A DNA stretch of 64,000 bases from AG25 sp035518815 (GCA_035518815.1 DATIXG010000114.1:1-64000); one strand, 5' to 3'; shown: positions 1-8,233, counted from the stretch's first letter. Notes: generated by a model not told the origin, from the letters alone. Translations and numbers: made by a program.

Positions 1-1274
1 AACCCCGTCACCCTCCACAGCGCATACCCCGTCCCGACCAGCAGCACGACCGACACCGCGACCAGCGCCGCCATCGCGCGCCAAGCGAGCGCGAGCTCCG
101 GCACACGGGCCACCAGGCCGAATCCCACCAGCACCGCGGTCGCGGCGAGGACGAGCGTCCAGTCGACCCAGGTGCGGCCGCGGGATCCGCTGCCGTGTCC
201 CGTGAGTCCCGCCCGCACGTAATGCGCATCCACCCCATAGCGGGCGCCCTCGCGATGCGCCGCAACCTGCCAGCGCGCGTGCTCCGCGCCGGTCGCTGTC
301 GCGAGCGCGATGGCCGCCGCGCCCAGGGCCATCAGCACGGAGCCGGCGACCGTTTGCGTGAGCGCCCCCCCCGCTCCCGCGCCTTGCAGCTCGCCGAAGA
401 CCAGCGTGCCCCAGAGCAGTCCCCACAGCTGATTCGTATTCGAGAGCGGGATCCCGCGGCTGATGCCGACGTACTTGGCCGCGTATTGCTGGAACAGGTC
501 CCCCAGCACCCACACGAATCCGCCCGCGAACAGCCAGAACAACACCGACCGCGCCTGCGCGAGCTCGCGCGCGAGCGGGGCCACACCGCCCTGGTCGGAG
601 AGCGCGATCGCGGTCATCATCACGAGCTCGCCCACCGTGAAGAACGTAATGAACGACAGGGGATTCATCCCGGTGAGGTAGGCTTTGCGATAGGGGATGT
701 ACATGGTGCCCCACAGGACGCCCGCGGCGAGGGCCGCCGCGACGCCGCGCAGCGCGTGCGCGTCCGGCGCCTGCTTCGCGGACGCCGCGGCGAGCAGCGT
801 CGCCCCCGCGAACATCACGAGCGCGCCGCCCAGGACCGCGGCCCAGCGCGCCCGCCCCGCATCCCTGAGCTCGCTGAAGAACACGACGCCCCAGACGATG
901 CCGAGCAGGCTGTTCGAGTTCCAGAGCGGAAACGCGATCGAGAGGCCGATGTCCTTGATCGCGTAGATGGTGAGCGTGTTCGCCACCGCCCAGAGGCACC
1001 CCGCCAGCACGGCCCAGACGACGAGATGCGGCGCCTGCCGTACGTCGTCCCCGATCGCCGCCGTACCGCGCAGGAGCGCGGGCACGCTCCAGCGGGCGAG
1101 GAACACCCCCACGACCATCGCGAGCGACACGACGACGGGCGGGATGCCGAGCGTGACCATCTTGGTCGGCGCCTCGGCCGCGCCAAGCCACGCGCCCGCG
1201 GTGATGCCGCTCGCGACGCCGATGAGCTGGAGGACGCGGAGCCGCGCATGATCGACGTGATCTAGCGGATCCAT
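1..1274 (-). CDS. GRP/RhaT-type sugar transporter (3' end missing)
   Basis: A polytopic inner-membrane protein; at least 424 codons are open and run off the left edge. It shows the internal duplication of the drug/metabolite-type GRP sugar transporters: a motif near residues 116-129 (PLWNSNSLLGIVWG) recurs near 272-285 as PLSNTNQLWGLLWG. About ten or more hydrophobic segments are visible. The ATG at 1272-1274 lies inside the last codons of the upstream 37-codon ORF, so translation is probably coupled. After about residue 320 a polar linker leads to two further hydrophobic segments, longer than the usual roughly 300-340 residues. The family suggests proton-coupled sugar uptake; the substrate cannot be told. 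Confidence 0.75.
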   Translation of the reverse strand, partial: MDPLDHVDHARLRVLQLIGVASGITAGAWLGAAEAPTKMVTLGIPPVVVSLAMVVGVFLARWSVPALLRGTAAIGDDVRQAPHLVVWAVLAGCLWAVANTLTIYAIKDIGLSIAFPLWNSNSLLGIVWGVVFFSELRDAGRARWAAVLGGALVMFAGATLLAAASAKQAPDAHALRGVAAALAAGVLWGTMYIPYRKAYLTGMNPLSFITFFTVGELVMMTAIALSDQGGVAPLARELAQARSVLFWLFAGGFVWVLGDLFQQYAAKYVGISRGIPLSNTNQLWGLLWGTLVFGELQGAGAGGALTQTVAGSVLMALGAAAIALATATGAEHARWQVAAHREGARYGVDAHYVRAGLTGHGSGSRGRTWVDWTLVLAATAVLVGFGLVARVPELALAWRAMAALVAVSVVLLVGTGYALWRVTG

Positions 1275-1375
1275 TGCAGCACCAGAAGACCGGCGACGAG
1301 CACGACGACCGGGACCCAGAATTGGATGTCCCGGAGCACGGTGCCGAAGCGACTGCGCCTGGGTACGTTCGTCAT
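1262..1375 (-). CDS. 37-residue single-TM peptide upstream of the sugar transporter
   Basis: A short ORF with a basic N-terminus (MTNVPRRSRFGTV) and one hydrophobic segment (about residues 20-35) ending in QWIR. Its stop overlaps the transporter start by 13 bases, which argues for translational coupling. There is no clear Shine-Dalgarno. It may be a real small membrane protein or a leader peptide; no family recognised. Confidence 0.45.
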   Translation of the reverse strand: MTNVPRRSRFGTVLRDIQFWVPVVVLVAGLLVLQWIR

Positions 1376-1422
1376 GTGAAGGAGATTATCCCCTGAAGCC
1401 CGGGCGCGCGAGTCAGACGGCG

Positions 1423-2253
1423 GTGTCGGTCGCCATGGGGCGCGCGGCCGCGCATGGGCGAACGCCGGTGACGACGTTCTCGGACCCGACCGCGTTCGTG
1501 CTCCTGCCGGCTGAAGCGAGGGCGCGCGTCGAGCGATTTCGCGCGGGCCCGCCCCTGCCGGGGCTGCGCCCGCGCCTCGCGTGGGGCTACTTGGACCGCC
1601 TGTCGCACGTGATGGTTGCGCGCACGGTCGAGATCGACGAGGTGATTCGCGCGGCCGCCGCACCGCAGCTCGTCATCCTGGGGGCCGGGCTCGACGGCCG
1701 CGCCTGGCGCATGCGCGAGCTGTCGGACGTGGTGGTGTTCGAGGTCGATCACCCGGACTCGCAGGCGGAGAAGCGACGTGGTCTGGCGGCGTTGACGCAG
1801 ACGGCCCGCGACGTCCGCTTCGTTCCCGTGGATTTTTCGCGCGACGATCTCGACCGGGCGCTCGCCGCGGCGGGTCACGACCCGACGGCCGCCACGACGT
1901 GGGTGTGGGAGGGTGTCGTGATGTACTTGACCCGCGCCGAGGTCGAGGCGACGCTGGCAGTCGTTGCGCGTCGCTCCACGCCGGGCAGTCGCCTCGTGAT
2001 TGCGTACCACAGCCCGGCGCTCATGCTGCTCGTCGCCGGATTCATCGTCCGCCGCTTGGGAGAGCCGCTGCGCTCGGTGTTCACCGCCGACCGGATGCGC
2101 GCGATGCTCGAGCGGCATGGATTTCGGGTGCTGCGCGACGAGGGGCTGCCTGCGATCGCGGCGGCCTTGTCGCCCGAGCTGGGCCAGATGACGCGCGTCA
2201 TGAAACACTTCCGGATCGTGTCGGCGGACAGGCAAGGGGAGGACCATGCGTAA
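1423..2253 (+). CDS. Class I SAM-dependent methyltransferase, LCMT/PPM1-like family
   Basis: A 276-residue protein of the leucine-carboxyl-methyltransferase-like family. The SAM-binding glycine motif VILGAGLDGRAWR is at residues 84-96, the acidic ribose-binding motif FEVDHP at 106-111, and WVWEGVVMYL, typical of this family, at about 159-168. The protein substrate or small molecule is unknown; bacterial members act on varied carboxyl or hydroxyl groups. The start is GTG at 1423; an ATG four codons later (1435) is an alternative. The gene overlaps the next one by 8 bases, so the two are probably co-translated. Confidence 0.8.
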   Translation: MSVAMGRAAAHGRTPVTTFSDPTAFVLLPAEARARVERFRAGPPLPGLRPRLAWGYLDRLSHVMVARTVEIDEVIRAAAAPQLVILGAGLDGRAWRMRELSDVVVFEVDHPDSQAEKRRGLAALTQTARDVRFVPVDFSRDDLDRALAAAGHDPTAATTWVWEGVVMYLTRAEVEATLAVVARRSTPGSRLVIAYHSPALMLLVAGFIVRRLGEPLRSVFTADRMRAMLERHGFRVLRDEGLPAIAAALSPELGQMTRVMKHFRIVSADRQGEDHA

Positions 2254-2821
2254 GCTCGCGGCGTTCAATCAGATCACGCTCGACGGCTACTTCACCGGGC
2301 CCGGCGGCGACCTCAGCTGGGCGAAGGCCGACGGCGAAGACCCCGAGTTCCAGGATTTCGTGCAGGGCAACGCGAAATCCGCGGGCGTCCTCGTGTTCGG
2401 CCGGGTGACCTATGAGATGATGGCGAGCTACTGGCCGACGCCGCTGGCCCTGAAGAACGATCCCGTTGTCGCCGAGGGGATGAACCGCGCCGCCAAGATC
2501 GTGTTCTCGCGGAAGCTCACCAAGGCGTCGTGGAGCAACACGACCCTGGTGAAGGGCGATCTTGTGGCCGAGGTCAGGAAGCTCAAGGCGGCGCCGGGCG
2601 ACGGCATGGCGATCCTCGGCAGCGGCAGCATCATCGCGCAGCTCGCACCCGAGGGGTTGATCGACGAGTACCAGATTCTCGTGAGTCCCGTGGCGCTCGG
2701 CGCGGGGCGGACGATGTTCGAAGGGGTGAAGGGGCCGCTTGGTTTCGCGCTCGAGCGCACGCGCGCCTTCAGGAACGGCAAGGTTCTGCTGAACTACCGC
2801 TACGAGCGGGGCTCCTCGTGA
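2246..2821 (+). CDS. Dihydrofolate-reductase-like (RibD C-terminal domain) protein
   Basis: 191 residues, a single RibD_C/DHFR-fold domain. Conserved features are the N-terminal ITLDGYFTGPGGDLSW stretch (about 10-25), VFGRVTYEMM near 51, and the cofactor-binding ILGSGSIIAQL with DEYQILVSPVALGAG towards the C-terminus. Standalone proteins of this group (YyaP/YwjB type) are NADPH-binding and of uncertain substrate; this is not the full RibD enzyme because the deaminase domain is absent. It overlaps the upstream methyltransferase by 8 bases and its 3' end overlaps the convergent DinB gene by 22 bases. Confidence 0.85.
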   Translation: MRKLAAFNQITLDGYFTGPGGDLSWAKADGEDPEFQDFVQGNAKSAGVLVFGRVTYEMMASYWPTPLALKNDPVVAEGMNRAAKIVFSRKLTKASWSNTTLVKGDLVAEVRKLKAAPGDGMAILGSGSIIAQLAPEGLIDEYQILVSPVALGAGRTMFEGVKGPLGFALERTRAFRNGKVLLNYRYERGSS

Positions 2822-3351
2822 TCGGGCAACACCGGCAGGTAGGGTACCCACGGGCCGACCTCGTGTCGATACTGCTTCGCCATCACGCGCGCGATCTGTG
2901 TCACGTGCCCAAGATCGTGTACGACCCACGTCGCCAGCAACTGCCGGAGGGTCACCGAGCCAAAGTCGGGGTGTTCGCCCGTGAGATCGAGCTGGCTGGA
3001 GCCGAGGCGCAGGCCGCGCAGCTCCGCCAGGTTCTTTTTTCGCAGCGCCTCGAATTGGGTGAGCAGCTGCTCCAGGGCGCGATTCCGATTGAGTTGAAGA
3101 TGCCGCGAGCGGTCGAAGGGCTCGAAGCGCCGATTTTCGCCCCGGGCGAGGATGATGCGAGCGCGCACCATCCAGTCGGTTTCTTCGCCGTCGATGAGGT
3201 GGCCGACTACGTCGAAGGGGCTCCAAGTGTCGGGCCCCTCGTTCGGAGCGGTCCAGTCGCTGGGGAGCCCGGCCAGGAGCGCGCGCAGCACGCCCGGCGT
3301 GCGCTCGAGGACGGCGATGCTCTTCTCAAGGTCGAACTGCACGAAGGTCAC
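2800..3351 (-). CDS. DinB/YfiT-family putative metal-dependent protein
   Basis: 183 residues forming the four-helix DinB_2 fold. The three histidines expected for the metal site are H51 (in DVVGHLIDGE), H145 and H149 (in VVHDLGHVTQ). Family members are metal-dependent hydrolases or thiol transferases (bacillithiol or mycothiol dependent in some phyla); the reaction here is unknown. It is convergent with the RibD_C gene, sharing 22 bases at the 3' ends, an overlap that leaves no room for a separate terminator. Confidence 0.85.
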   Translation of the reverse strand: MTFVQFDLEKSIAVLERTPGVLRALLAGLPSDWTAPNEGPDTWSPFDVVGHLIDGEETDWMVRARIILARGENRRFEPFDRSRHLQLNRNRALEQLLTQFEALRKKNLAELRGLRLGSSQLDLTGEHPDFGSVTLRQLLATWVVHDLGHVTQIARVMAKQYRHEVGPWVPYLPVLPDHEEPRS

Positions 3352-3471
3352 CCATCGTGAGGCCGACCGAATTCTAGGGTCAGTAGGACGACCCGTGCAA
3401 CATCAGCGCGATCCGGCGCACAGACCATGGCGCGAAATCCCCCAAACTCATGCCGTCGCCTGGGGCACGTG

Positions 3472-3494
3472 GGTGCCCGCCCTAGCAGGGCACC
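3472..3494 (-). terminator. Hairpin downstream of the 145-residue membrane gene
   Basis: Seven-base arms GGTGCCC (3472-3478) and GGGCACC (3488-3494) with a 9-base loop, 44 bases past the stop of the minus-strand gene ending at 3538. A competing upstream arm GGGCAC (3463-3468) can pair with the same GTGCCC. There is no U-tract, so termination is only a guess. The remaining 3352-3537 gap shows no gene. Confidence 0.35.
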
Positions 3495-3537
3495 ATGCTG
3501 CGCCCCCACCCGGCCTATTTCGGAGTTCCGCGACCGC

Positions 3538-3975
3538 TCAACGCGAGGGGCTGGGGTATCTCGCGGGTAGTGCCGGTGGAACGCGCTGCGGCTGCTTGGG
3601 CGTGGTGAACCTGTTGGCGGCCAGCTTGTAGGTCGCTTCGACCGCGCGAATTGCCACGACCAACATGATGAACGCGAGGATCACGTTCTTGCCGCCCTGG
3701 GCCATCATGCCGAGGCGGTTCATCACGGTGACGATCGCTTCCCCGCCCGACACGACGAGGAGCAGGACCGCGGCGAGCCGCGAGTTCCACTTCCACAGCG
3801 CACCCGCCAGCAGCGCGAGCGCGCTTGCATCCCAGAACAGCGCCGGGGCGAGGAACGCCGCCAGGAGAGCCTGCAGGACGGCAACCGCGAGGAAGCCGAT
3901 CGAGGCGTCCTTGACGGTCTTGAGCGCATCCTCGCGGGTCTCGATCTTCGCGAAGAGAATCTTCTTGTCGGCCAT
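3538..3975 (-). CDS. Small polytopic membrane protein, unknown function
   Basis: 145 residues starting at the ATG at 3973-3975 (MADKKILFAKIETREDALK), preceded by an AAGGAAGG Shine-Dalgarno-like run. A short amphipathic N-terminus is followed by about four hydrophobic segments (roughly 24-45, 48-60, 66-80, 100-115). Longer readings upstream add a low-complexity arginine-rich stretch and are less likely. No family recognised. It is transcribed alone, with 100 bases separating it from the methyltransferase gene upstream. Confidence 0.65.
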   Translation of the reverse strand: MADKKILFAKIETREDALKTVKDASIGFLAVAVLQALLAAFLAPALFWDASALALLAGALWKWNSRLAAVLLLVVSGGEAIVTVMNRLGMMAQGGKNVILAFIMLVVAIRAVEATYKLAANRFTTPKQPQRVPPALPARYPSPSR

Positions 3976-4075
3976 GGTGACGGCGTCCTTCCTTGGGCAT
4001 GTACCCGGTGAATGCCAAGGGCGCGGGGCGCGAGGGAAGGATAGAAACCGGTCGCGGCGGGGGTCGTGACCCGGG

Positions 4076-4720
4076 TCACACCCGCTCGAACACCTCCACG
4101 GCCCAGACCCAGCTGCCGCCGCTCCACGCGTGCCGCATCCCTGCATTCTCGAGTACCGCCTTCATCAAATGCGGTGGATGCACGTAGGCCCGAAACGCGC
4201 GTCCGATCAGGCGACGCCAGCCGTTCGCGGCGCCCACCATCAGGCGGGTGAGCAAACGGGGCCGAGGGTAGCTGAAGGCGAGCACGTGCCGGGCGCGGCT
4301 CGCTGCCGCGCTCAGCATCCTGACGTAGTCGGGGTCACAGCACACGACCCGGTCGAGGGTGACCACATCCGCGGCGGGGACCCCGGCGGCCTCGACCGGA
4401 AACTCGGCGAGCTGGAACCGCACGCGGTCGACGTGCCCCAGCCGTCGCGCTTCATCGGCGGCGACACTCAGATAGGCATCGGAGGCGTCCACGTGGATGG
4501 CGTGGCCAAAGCCGCGGTCGAGCAGGAGACGATGAATCACCCCGATGCCGCCGCCGATATCGAGCAGGGACGCCTGCGGCGGCAGCGCGCGCTCGAGCAC
4601 GCCACGCAGTAGGTGCCGAGTGGACGGCTCGGGCCCGCGGCGCCGGAAACGTCGCAGGTCATGCCGCGCGATCGCGGTATCGAACTGGTTGGCGGTGACA
4701 GCGCGGTGGCAACAGTCCAT
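4076..4720 (-). CDS. Class I SAM-dependent methyltransferase
   Basis: 214 residues. SAM motif I LLDIGGGIGVIHRLLL (about residues 46-61), the acidic HVDASDAYL after beta-2, and VVTLDRVVCCDP as motif post-II are clear. The C-terminal YPRPRLLTRLMVGAANGWRR half is as seen in magnesium-protoporphyrin or small-molecule methyltransferases, but this is not specific. The start ATG overlaps the FkbM gene stop in TGATG, so the two are an operon and probably translationally coupled. Substrate unknown. Confidence 0.8.
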   Translation of the reverse strand: MDCCHRAVTANQFDTAIARHDLRRFRRRGPEPSTRHLLRGVLERALPPQASLLDIGGGIGVIHRLLLDRGFGHAIHVDASDAYLSVAADEARRLGHVDRVRFQLAEFPVEAAGVPAADVVTLDRVVCCDPDYVRMLSAAASRARHVLAFSYPRPRLLTRLMVGAANGWRRLIGRAFRAYVHPPHLMKAVLENAGMRHAWSGGSWVWAVEVFERV

Positions 4721-5553
4721 CACGCATGCGTGCAGTGGACGTCGAACCAGCTGGCCGTCCTGGTCTTCCGGACGTAGTACAGCCACGCATACGCGACCTC
4801 TTCCAACGAGCGCCAGGGGCCGTCTGTCTCCTCGGCCATGGGGCCGGAGCTCGAGAGCGGCCAGCCCCACACGTGGCCCGTCGCACCGCGCCTGTCCGGG
4901 GGCCGCAGCGCCCTGCGCACCAGGCGCGCCACGCGCGGTACTCCCGGCAGACTGCGTATCGCTCGCCGCGCGAGGTACGCGCCCGTGTCCAGGACGAGGC
5001 CCCACGTGTGCAGCGGGGGCGGCACGACCTGACGAAAGCCGCGGAGCTGATCGATCAGCTTGAAGCCGGTGTAGCCGCACCGTGCGGCCGTGAAGAGGTC
5101 TTCCAGTCTGCCCTCCAGCGCCTCGAAGGACAGATACTTCGGCACGGCGGCGGGCCTCAAGTCCTGCAGGCAAGCACTGCCGCCGCCTTCGATGTCGATC
5201 TTCATGTAGAACGGCACGCCGTACTCATCGAGGAGGCTGCCAAGCGTGCGCGCGGCAACGGGCGTGGGTGTGACCGCGAGCCTGCCACGGGACGCCTCGT
5301 GGCGGTCGAGGGAGCTCCACGCCCCGCGGTTGCCATGCGACACGTAGAACGTCGTCGTCCCGGCCTGCGGCGCGATCGCGACGTTCAGGAGCGTCAAGCG
5401 CCCATCCGCGATCTCCCGCGCGAAGCGCTTCTCGCACTCGGCAACCATCGCGGGATCGGCGTCGACGCCCAGCACCCGATGACCGCGCTGCAGGTAGTGC
5501 GCCGTGTCGTCGCCGTTGTTGACGCCGAGGTCGAAGACCAGGCTCCCGTCCAT
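4720..5553 (-). CDS. FkbM-family methyltransferase
   Basis: 277 residues starting at MDGSLVFDLGVNNGDDT; a GTG six codons upstream (5571) is an alternative. The N-terminal DLGVNNGDDTAHYL and the ribose-binding GVDADP give a SAM-binding fold; YMKIDIEGG is the hallmark of the FkbM domain. FkbM proteins methylate hydroxyls on sugars, polyketides or lipids. The gene is divergent from a secreted-protein gene (138-base gap) and is followed by a second methyltransferase at a TGATG junction, suggesting two modifications on one substrate. Confidence 0.8.
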   Translation of the reverse strand: MDGSLVFDLGVNNGDDTAHYLQRGHRVLGVDADPAMVAECEKRFAREIADGRLTLLNVAIAPQAGTTTFYVSHGNRGAWSSLDRHEASRGRLAVTPTPVAARTLGSLLDEYGVPFYMKIDIEGGGSACLQDLRPAAVPKYLSFEALEGRLEDLFTAARCGYTGFKLIDQLRGFRQVVPPPLHTWGLVLDTGAYLARRAIRSLPGVPRVARLVRRALRPPDRRGATGHVWGWPLSSSGPMAEETDGPWRSLEEVAYAWLYYVRKTRTASWFDVHCTHA

Positions 5554-5691
5554 GCCGACATATTCTACCACTTGGCGTGGCGTTGCCGCTGAGGGCGTTC
5601 CGGCTCGTCTTGCCGCGCCCTGTCCCCCCGGTATCTTCCCCGCCCACGTGGACGTTTCTCCCCGCGGGATCCTCCCTGAGAGAGGTGCCCT

Positions 5692-6090
5692 ATGATCCGT
5701 CAATTCTGCTGGTCCGCCGCTGCTCTCCTTCTGTTGGTCTCGACCGCCGCCGCGCAGGGTGCGGTGGGCAGCTGGAATGGGAAGACCATGATCGGGGCGA
5801 AGGACAGCGTTGTCGCGACGTACGTTCTCACGATCGCCGCCGACGGCAAATCCGGGACGATGACATTCCCCAATCACGATCCGATCGAACTCCGCGTGCT
5901 CGCAATGGGCGGAGACAGCCTGGTAACCGAGGCCGGCCCCTATCCAAGCGTCTTGCGGCCGGGGCAGACCGTCAAATCCCTCCGCAACGTCGCGCGTGTC
6001 AAAGGCAACACCATGACAGGCATGTTTCAGGCGACGTACGAAAACGGCGATGTGGTGAAAGGCAAGACTCAAGCGACCCGGGCGAAGTAG
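5692..6090 (+). CDS. Small secreted protein, unknown function
   Basis: 132 residues. A typical signal peptide (MIRQFCW then a hydrophobic core, cleavage likely after AAAQ at about 22) precedes a roughly 110-residue beta-rich domain with alternating hydrophobic strands (VVATYVLTIAADGKSGTMTF). A GAGAGAGGTG purine run lies upstream of the ATG. Similar small exported proteins are frequent in Gemmatimonadota-like genomes; no function can be named. Next gene in the same direction is a cupin 80 bases on. Confidence 0.65.
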   Translation: MIRQFCWSAAALLLLVSTAAAQGAVGSWNGKTMIGAKDSVVATYVLTIAADGKSGTMTFPNHDPIELRVLAMGGDSLVTEAGPYPSVLRPGQTVKSLRNVARVKGNTMTGMFQATYENGDVVKGKTQATRAK

Positions 6091-6170
6091 TCAGGGCTGG
6101 GCTTCACGCGCGATTCCGACTTCCTTCAGGTGCGGGGCGGTACGCTGCAGCAGACTGAAGGGAGGACACA

Positions 6171-6566
6171 ATGAAAGGGTTCATCGCGAACATCGAGGAC
6201 CTGACCGAGGAGAACCGGGATTTCCGGCACGTGCTTTACACCGGTCCTCACATGCAGCTCGTGCTGATGGCGCTCGAGCCCGGCGGTGAGATCGGCGAGG
6301 AAGTCCACGACACCGTAGATCAGTTCTTCCGCGTGGAGCAGGGCAAGGGAGAGGTCTGGATCGACGGTCACAAGGCCGCGATCGAGGGCGGCATGGCGAT
6401 CGTCGTCCCGGCCGGCGCGCGGCACAACGTCAGGAACACGGGCGCAAGGGCGCTGAAGTTGTACACGCTCTATGCGCCGCCCGAGCATGCCGATGGTACA
6501 GTGCGCGCCACGAAGGCGGAAGCCGAGGCGTCCGAGGAGCATTTCGCGGGGCAGACCACCGAGTAG
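6171..6566 (+). CDS. Cupin-domain protein
   Basis: 131 residues, one cupin barrel. Motif 1 is PGGEIGEEVHDTVDQFF continuing to RVEQGKGEVWI, with a single histidine rather than the usual HxH; motif 2 is GMAIVVPAGARHNVRN. A strong Shine-Dalgarno (GAAGGGAGGACACA) precedes the ATG. Small single-domain cupins of this type bind a metal and act as isomerases, dioxygenases or ligand sensors. The last 25 residues are an acidic/alanine tail (KAEAEASEEHF). Confidence 0.8.
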   Translation: MKGFIANIEDLTEENRDFRHVLYTGPHMQLVLMALEPGGEIGEEVHDTVDQFFRVEQGKGEVWIDGHKAAIEGGMAIVVPAGARHNVRNTGARALKLYTLYAPPEHADGTVRATKAEAEASEEHFAGQTTE

Positions 6567-6583
6567 GGGTTGAAACGCTTCGA

Positions 6584-7036
6584 CTAGGCCCTGCGCGGCA
6601 ACCCCCGCTTCGCCGCCATGCGCTCCGCGACGCCCAGGCGAGCCGGCGGCCCGTGCCGGGCATCGTACGATGCCCGGGCGGTATCCACCTCCGCCAGGTG
6701 AGCGCCCGCCCAGGCCACGAGCCCGCGAATCAGCTGGCGCAGGGTGGCGCCGAGGGGCGTGAGCGCGTACTCCACGCGGGGCGGCACTTCGGGATACAGG
6801 GTGCGTGTGACGAGGCCGTCGCGCTCGAGTCCGCGCAGCGTCACGGTCAGCATCCGTTGGCTGATGCCATCGACTTCTCGTCTCAGCTCATTGAACCGCA
6901 GGGTTTTCGCGTCGCCCAGCACGTGGATGATGTAGACGGACCACGTGTCGCCCACACGCGCGAGCACGTCGCGGGCATGGCAGTTCGTCGGCGTATGCTG
7001 TAGCTCGGCCGGCCGGTTCAGCCCCGTTTTGCCCAT
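6584..7036 (-). CDS. HxlR-family winged-helix transcriptional regulator
   Basis: 150 residues from the ATG at 7034-7036 (MGKTGLNRP). The HxlR core reads CHARDVLARVGDTWSVYIIHVLG, with the redox-position cysteine, then RFNELRREVDGISQRMLTVTLRGLERDGLV as the recognition helix and PPRVEYALTPLG as the wing. An upstream in-frame ATG (7099) would add 21 residues, but it lies inside the palindromic operator at 7099-7119 and the internal ATG has a better Shine-Dalgarno (GAGGAACC). It is divergent from doxX, the classic arrangement, and probably represses both genes in response to a thiol-reactive or quinone signal. Confidence 0.85.
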   Translation of the reverse strand: MGKTGLNRPAELQHTPTNCHARDVLARVGDTWSVYIIHVLGDAKTLRFNELRREVDGISQRMLTVTLRGLERDGLVTRTLYPEVPPRVEYALTPLGATLRQLIRGLVAWAGAHLAEVDTARASYDARHGPPARLGVAERMAAKRGLPRRA

Positions 7037-7041
7037 TGGTT

Positions 7042-7059
7042 CCTCAGATGTGCCTGAGG
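7042..7059 (-). promoter_or_regulatory. Small hairpin over the HxlR ribosome-binding site
   Basis: Six-base arms CCTCAG (7042-7047) and CTGAGG (7054-7059) with a 6-base loop. On the minus strand the arm contains the GAGG Shine-Dalgarno of the internal HxlR start, so the hairpin could mask it in mRNA. Confidence 0.3.
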
Positions 7060-7098
7060 CACGTTCAAGTGCCTGCTTTCGTCGCCGCCGGTCGCTCA

Positions 7099-7119
7099 TT
7101 AGTTACTACCAGTAACTAA
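7099..7119. promoter_or_regulatory. Perfect palindromic operator between hxlR and doxX
   Basis: A perfect 9-base inverted repeat, TTAGTTACT and AGTAACTAA, separated by ACC. It is markedly AT-rich against its surroundings and lies between the divergent HxlR regulator and the DoxX gene. HxlR regulators bind such dyads as dimers, so this is the probable autoregulatory operator controlling both directions. Confidence 0.7.
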
Positions 7120-7138
7120 CACACCGAAGGGTACCACA

Positions 7139-7672
7139 ATGTACCACAACACGCCAACACTACTGGCACTGGGGAGCGGACTGCTCCTCGCGCGGGTCGT
7201 CGGTCTCCTGATGGCGGCGCACGGAGCGCAGAAGCTGTTCGGATGGTTCGGCGGCCACGGGCTGACGAAGACCGGCGAGTTCTTCGCGTATCTCGGGTTT
7301 CACCCCGGCAAGGCGTTCGCGACGGCGGCCGCGCTCGGCGAATTCGGCGGTGGGCTGCTCGTGGCACTGGGCCTGCTCGGACCGGTGGGTCCGGCCCTCG
7401 TGACGTCCGTCATGGTCGTCGCGATGATCACCGTCCACCGCACGCACGGACTGTTTGCGAGCGACAACGGCATCGAGGTGCCGCTCCTGTACATGACCGC
7501 GATGCTGGGCCTCGTCCTCACGGGATATGGCCCGTATTCCCTCGACGCGTGGCTCGGGATCGCGGGTCGCTGGACACCGGAGATCACAGGGATCGTGGTG
7601 GGTATGGGCGTGCTGGGCGGGCTCGCGAACGTGGCCATCCGGCGTCCACCGCCGACGACGGCCAGGGCATAG
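7139..7672 (+). CDS. DoxX-family membrane protein
   Basis: 177 residues with four predicted transmembrane helices. The family signature is in the first helix and loop: LLLARVVGLLMAAHGAQKLF followed by GWFGGHG and KAFATAAALGEFGGGLLVALG. DoxX proteins are membrane subunits linked to quinone or thiol stress, or of unknown activity. The divergent HxlR regulator and the dyad 20 bases upstream indicate inducible expression. The ATG follows a GAAGGGTACCACA sequence. Confidence 0.85.
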   Translation: MYHNTPTLLALGSGLLLARVVGLLMAAHGAQKLFGWFGGHGLTKTGEFFAYLGFHPGKAFATAAALGEFGGGLLVALGLLGPVGPALVTSVMVVAMITVHRTHGLFASDNGIEVPLLYMTAMLGLVLTGYGPYSLDAWLGIAGRWTPEITGIVVGMGVLGGLANVAIRRPPPTTARA

Positions 7673-7692
7673 CCCGGCGTTGCGCGAGGAGC

Positions 7693-8208
7693 TTACAGCA
7701 CCTTCGCGATCGCCGTGATGGTATTCCAGTTCCGCGTGGTGACCGGCACGCCAAACATGCGGTCCAGCGTGCCGAGGTAGCTGATGACTTTCATGTGACG
7801 CCGGTATTGGCCGAAGACGAACCGGCCGTCGCGCGCGAGCACTTGCAGGAGCCACCTGCCCGTGGATGGAAGGCTCATGGGCAGCGTCGGCGCGGAACGG
7901 GGCAGTCGGGACAGCACGCTCACGAAGCGGGTGATGTTTGGTCGAGGCCGATGGTTTGAAAACGCACCGTGAGACAAGAGCGTGACAATCTCCCGGCTGC
8001 GACAGACGACGATTTCGGTATCGAAGGGAAGCCGGCGTGCGAACTCAGCACGCAGCCGCGTCTGGCTGACCGGCTCACGGACGACGAAGGTCCCTGCTGC
8101 GCCGATGTTGACAGCGCCGAGGTGGCGCAGCTGTTCGGCCAGTACGGTCGGTCGAAAGGTTCTGTGGCCGCCGACGTTGACGCCCCTCAGCAGGACTACG
8201 TGTGGCAC
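7693..8208 (-). CDS. DUF1697-family protein
   Basis: 171 residues. The N-terminus VVLLRGVNVGGHRTFRP is the DUF1697 signature, and the family's later blocks AGTFVVREP and CRSREIVTLL are recognisable. The C-terminal VISYLGTLDRMFGVPVTTRNWNTI matches the conserved ending (thr-R-NW-nTv). Function is unknown across the family. It follows the small lipoprotein-like gene at 25 bases, so they probably form one transcript. Confidence 0.8.
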   Translation of the reverse strand: MPHVVLLRGVNVGGHRTFRPTVLAEQLRHLGAVNIGAAGTFVVREPVSQTRLRAEFARRLPFDTEIVVCRSREIVTLLSHGAFSNHRPRPNITRFVSVLSRLPRSAPTLPMSLPSTGRWLLQVLARDGRFVFGQYRRHMKVISYLGTLDRMFGVPVTTRNWNTITAIAKVL

Positions 8209-8233
8209 GTTTGTTTCTCAGTAACGGCTTACG

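Noticed and set aside
195..1265. Long plus-strand ORF of 356 codons opposite the sugar transporter
   Set aside because: It is rich in Arg/His/Glu with no domain and is antisense to a clear membrane protein; a codon-bias shadow typical of high-GC DNA.
2198..3226. Minus-strand 342-codon ORF spanning the RibD_C gene and the DinB gene
   Set aside because: It is out of frame with DinB and antisense to RibD_C; both shorter genes carry complete family motifs.
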